Shown here in pieces: positions 5,665 to 6,609 of a DNA stretch of 6,609 nucleotides. This DNA comes from CAYLMG01 sp964568365. GTDB taxonomy: Bacteria; Planctomycetota; Phycisphaerae; Sedimentisphaerales; Anaerobacaceae. Where the stretch lies: NCBI GenBank assembly GCA_964568365.1, contig CAZMQF010000141.1:1-6609 (forward strand). Direction: 5' to 3'. Under the pieces are notes generated by a model. The model was not told the DNA's origin. It saw only the letters and a list, made by a program, of their open reading frames with translations, and did not search any database. How positions within the stretch are numbered: the first letter of the stretch is position 1; each line of letters starts with the position of its first letter. Both the position numbers and the translations under genes were made by a program.

Positions 5665-5757
5665 GGAGAAACTCAGAGAGGGATGCTTGTTTGCGGCTTA
5701 GAAATGAGGTTACGATTTTATCTAAACGATACAATCATTATATATACCCTAAATTAC

Positions 5758-5857
5758 GGTCAAAAATGAACAAAAAATGAACGAAAAATGACAAAAAGAG
5801 ACGAGAAATGAACAGGAATTGACCGAAAAGTGACAGGTTTTGAACGGTTTTTGACAA
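5758..5857 (+). repeat. Helically phased TGA(A)C / A-tract array
   Basis: Nine units of TGAAC, TGAC or AGAC have their G at 5768, 5779, 5790, 5800, 5810, 5821, 5832, 5842 and 5853, spacings of 11, 11, 10, 10, 11, 11, 10 and 11 bp (mean about 10.6). Between them lie A-tracts (later T-tracts) of four to six bases, so both motif and A-tracts repeat once per helical turn. A degenerate unit may precede at 5758. Stop codons fall in every frame, so the array is not coding. Confidence 0.75.
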
Positions 5858-5869
5858 CTACTTTTTAAA

Positions 5870-5913
5870 AATGGGGTAAAAAATGGGCATACTATAAAAT
5901 GGGTAAAATGGGA
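5870..5913 (+). repeat. Loose ATGGG repeat cluster
   Basis: AAAATGGG-like units have ATGGG at 5871, 5883, 5899 and 5909, spaced 12, 16 and 10 bp. The cluster lies just downstream of the phased array. It is degenerate and may be only low-complexity sequence. Confidence 0.4.
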
Positions 5914-5980
5914 AAAGTTGATAAAATATTAGCCACAGAGTCCACAGAAAACACAGAGTTCACAAAAAAATTAGACGCGG

Positions 5981-6010
5981 ATTAACACTGATTAACACTG
6001 ATTAACACTG
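5981..6010 (+). repeat. Exact 10-bp tandem repeat ATTAACACTG x3
   Basis: Three perfect consecutive copies of ATTAACACTG are preceded by GACGCGG. The last copy runs into a hairpin (6007-6024). This is the common environmental GATTAACAC repeat type, related to the 5506 tandem. Confidence 0.85.
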
Positions 6011-6024
6011 TCTTTTTAGACAGT
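6007..6024 (+). other. Small perfect hairpin at the end of the ATTAACACTG tandem
   Basis: ACTGTCT (6007-6013) pairs with AGACAGT (6018-6024) around a TTTT loop. No U-tract follows, so it is a poor terminator. It shares its left arm with the last tandem copy and may mark the end of the repeat module. Confidence 0.5.
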
Positions 6025-6114
6025 ATAACAGGATAAATTTAAAAATTATTACCAACGAGAGCAAATAGGCCACAGAGATACTGCCTATATCTATCAGTCG
6101 GTGAAAAATGCTTA

Positions 6115-6142
6115 TAGTCCTTTTGTTTAAACGAAAAGACTA
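6115..6142. repeat. 28-bp near-perfect palindrome centred on GTTTAAAC
   Basis: The arms TAGTCCTTTTGTTT (6115-6128) and AAACGAAAAGACTA (6129-6142) form 12 Watson-Crick pairs, one G-T wobble and one mismatch, with no spacer. Such gapless symmetry suits a dimeric DNA-binding protein better than an RNA hairpin. No regulator gene is visible nearby. Confidence 0.55.
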
Positions 6143-6192
6143 CGAGCCTTTTATATATTCAGCGAAAAAAACTAATTGTTTAACCCCGGATT

Positions 6193-6209
6193 CCTTCGGC
6201 AAGCTCAGG
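6193..6209 (+). repeat. Short repeat CCTTCGGCAAGCTCAGG, first of an inverted pair
   Basis: This is a copy of the widespread CCTTCGACAAGCTCAGG-type intergenic repeat with one change. Its reverse complement is CCTGAGCTTGCCGAAGG, which matches the two ends of the element at 6290-6333. It is followed by two CGCAGAG copies. Confidence 0.6.
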
Positions 6210-6289
6210 ACTGGTGACGCAGAGAACGCAGAGAAAAAATCAGCCACGAATAAACACGAAGAAGAATTAGCCACAGAGTTCACAGCCTG

Positions 6290-6333
6290 CCCTGAGCTGA
6301 CAAGTGGTGAGCTACGTCGAACCAGTCGAAGGG
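6290..6333 (-). repeat. Composite CCCTGAGCT...TCGAAGGG repeat, second of an inverted pair
   Basis: The element begins CCCTGAGCTGA and ends CAGTCGAAGGG. Between these it holds a second TGAGCT and a second GTCGAA, as if two copies of a CCTGAGCTTGTCGAAGG-type repeat had recombined or one had inserted in the other. It is opposite in orientation to the 6193 copy and flanked by CACAGAG words on both sides (6272, 6338). Confidence 0.6.
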
Positions 6334-6609
6334 AGAACACAGAGATTTCAACATAACTAACAAAATGGTTTTCACCTAAACCTTTTATTTACCCTTAAGC
6401 GAATCATAAAAGGCCTTCAAGGTACTCTCATATAGATTCCAGAAAAAACTCTTATTCTCCTCCTTCGCTTGTCACATAGAAGCAACTGCCTGCTATTTGC
6501 AGTTATTGATAATCGCCTGTCTGTCATTTTTTAATGGTCAATCTTGTATATTGGACTATGATTTTATAAAATGATGAACAATCATAACTTATAATATGAA
6601 AATTTTTTG

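Larger units (their letters stand above)
5573..6344 (+). repeat. Dispersed CACAGAG / CGCAGAG repeat family
   Basis: CACAGAG occurs at 5573, 5934, 5952, 6071, 6272 and 6338, and CGCAGAG at 6218 and 6227, all on the plus strand. Many copies sit in longer shared contexts such as AGCCACAGAGT (5931, 6269) and GAGAACACAGAGAT (5568, 6333). Chance would give far fewer copies in 0.8 kb. Confidence 0.75.
5492..6609. other. Gene-free repeat-rich region
   Basis: About 1.1 kb without a credible gene. The open frames around 6108-6356 run through repeat sequence, and their translations (SFGKLRTG-like) are the familiar product of translating intergenic repeats. The region holds 10-bp tandem repeats, scattered CACAGAG words all on the plus strand, a phased TGA(A)C array, a 28-bp palindrome and two CCTTCG/CAAGCTCAGG-type elements in opposite orientation. 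No strong terminator is seen behind the GH43-like gene; only a weak 7-bp AGATTTA/TAAATCT inverted repeat lies at 5520-5550. A possible ATG with poor context (6596) starts at the right edge, too short to judge. Confidence 0.7.

Noticed and set aside
6108..6356. 82-codon plus-strand frame and its opposite-strand partner
   Set aside because: Both are translations of CCTTCG/CTCAGG and CACAGAG repeats, a well-known source of false ORFs.
5492..6609. CRISPR array
   Set aside because: Repeats are 7-12 bp, directly tandem or irregularly spaced, without uniform spacers and with no cas genes.
6596..6609. Start of a next gene at the right edge (ATG at 6596)
   Set aside because: Only four codons are visible, there is no Shine-Dalgarno, and the context is AT-rich; it cannot be supported.

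Overview
The window looks like bacterial chromosome from a member of the Planctomycetota, possibly a Phycisphaerae/Sedimentisphaerales-type sediment genome. This is inferred from gene style, the very lysine-rich mini-ORF and the CACAGAG / CGCAGAG / CACGAAT / ATTAACAC intergenic repeat families that I associate with such metagenome-derived genomes. No marker gene fixes the taxonomy. Coding regions are moderately GC-rich and spacers are strongly AT-rich.

Layout: (1) 3-968 (+), the 3' part of a radical SAM enzyme cut by the left window edge. (2) 1031-1618 (+), an exported GyrI-like (AraC effector-binding fold) protein. (3) 1665-2282 (-), nadD, which converges on gene 2 and shares a perfect bidirectional terminator whose loop contains the nadD stop codon. 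(4) 2283-2821, an AT-rich, partly G-free spacer. (5) 2822-2905 (+), a 27-residue peptide with 18 lysines, preceded by a strong Shine-Dalgarno and followed by a bidirectional terminator hairpin at 2924-2960. (6) 3121-4404 (+), lysA (diaminopimelate decarboxylase). (7) 4421-5491 (+), an exported GH43-like glycoside hydrolase, 16 nt behind lysA. (8) 5492-6609, about 1.1 kb without a credible gene, packed with short repeats, a 28-bp palindrome and a helically phased array of TGA(A)C units.

The genes do not form one pathway. nadD serves NAD synthesis and lysA the last step of lysine synthesis. The GH43-like protein probably acts on plant- or algal-type polysaccharide outside the cytoplasm. The roles of the radical SAM and GyrI-like proteins are unknown.

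The two most interesting observations are: (a) a lysine-codon-saturated mini-ORF plus a terminator-like hairpin directly upstream of lysA, which has the layout of a leader-peptide attenuator for lysine synthesis (a hypothesis, with a tiny H1-like DNA-binding peptide as the main alternative); and (b) nine TGA(A)C/A-tract units spaced 10-11 bp at 5758-5857, which predict intrinsically curved DNA or a one-face cooperative protein-binding array.
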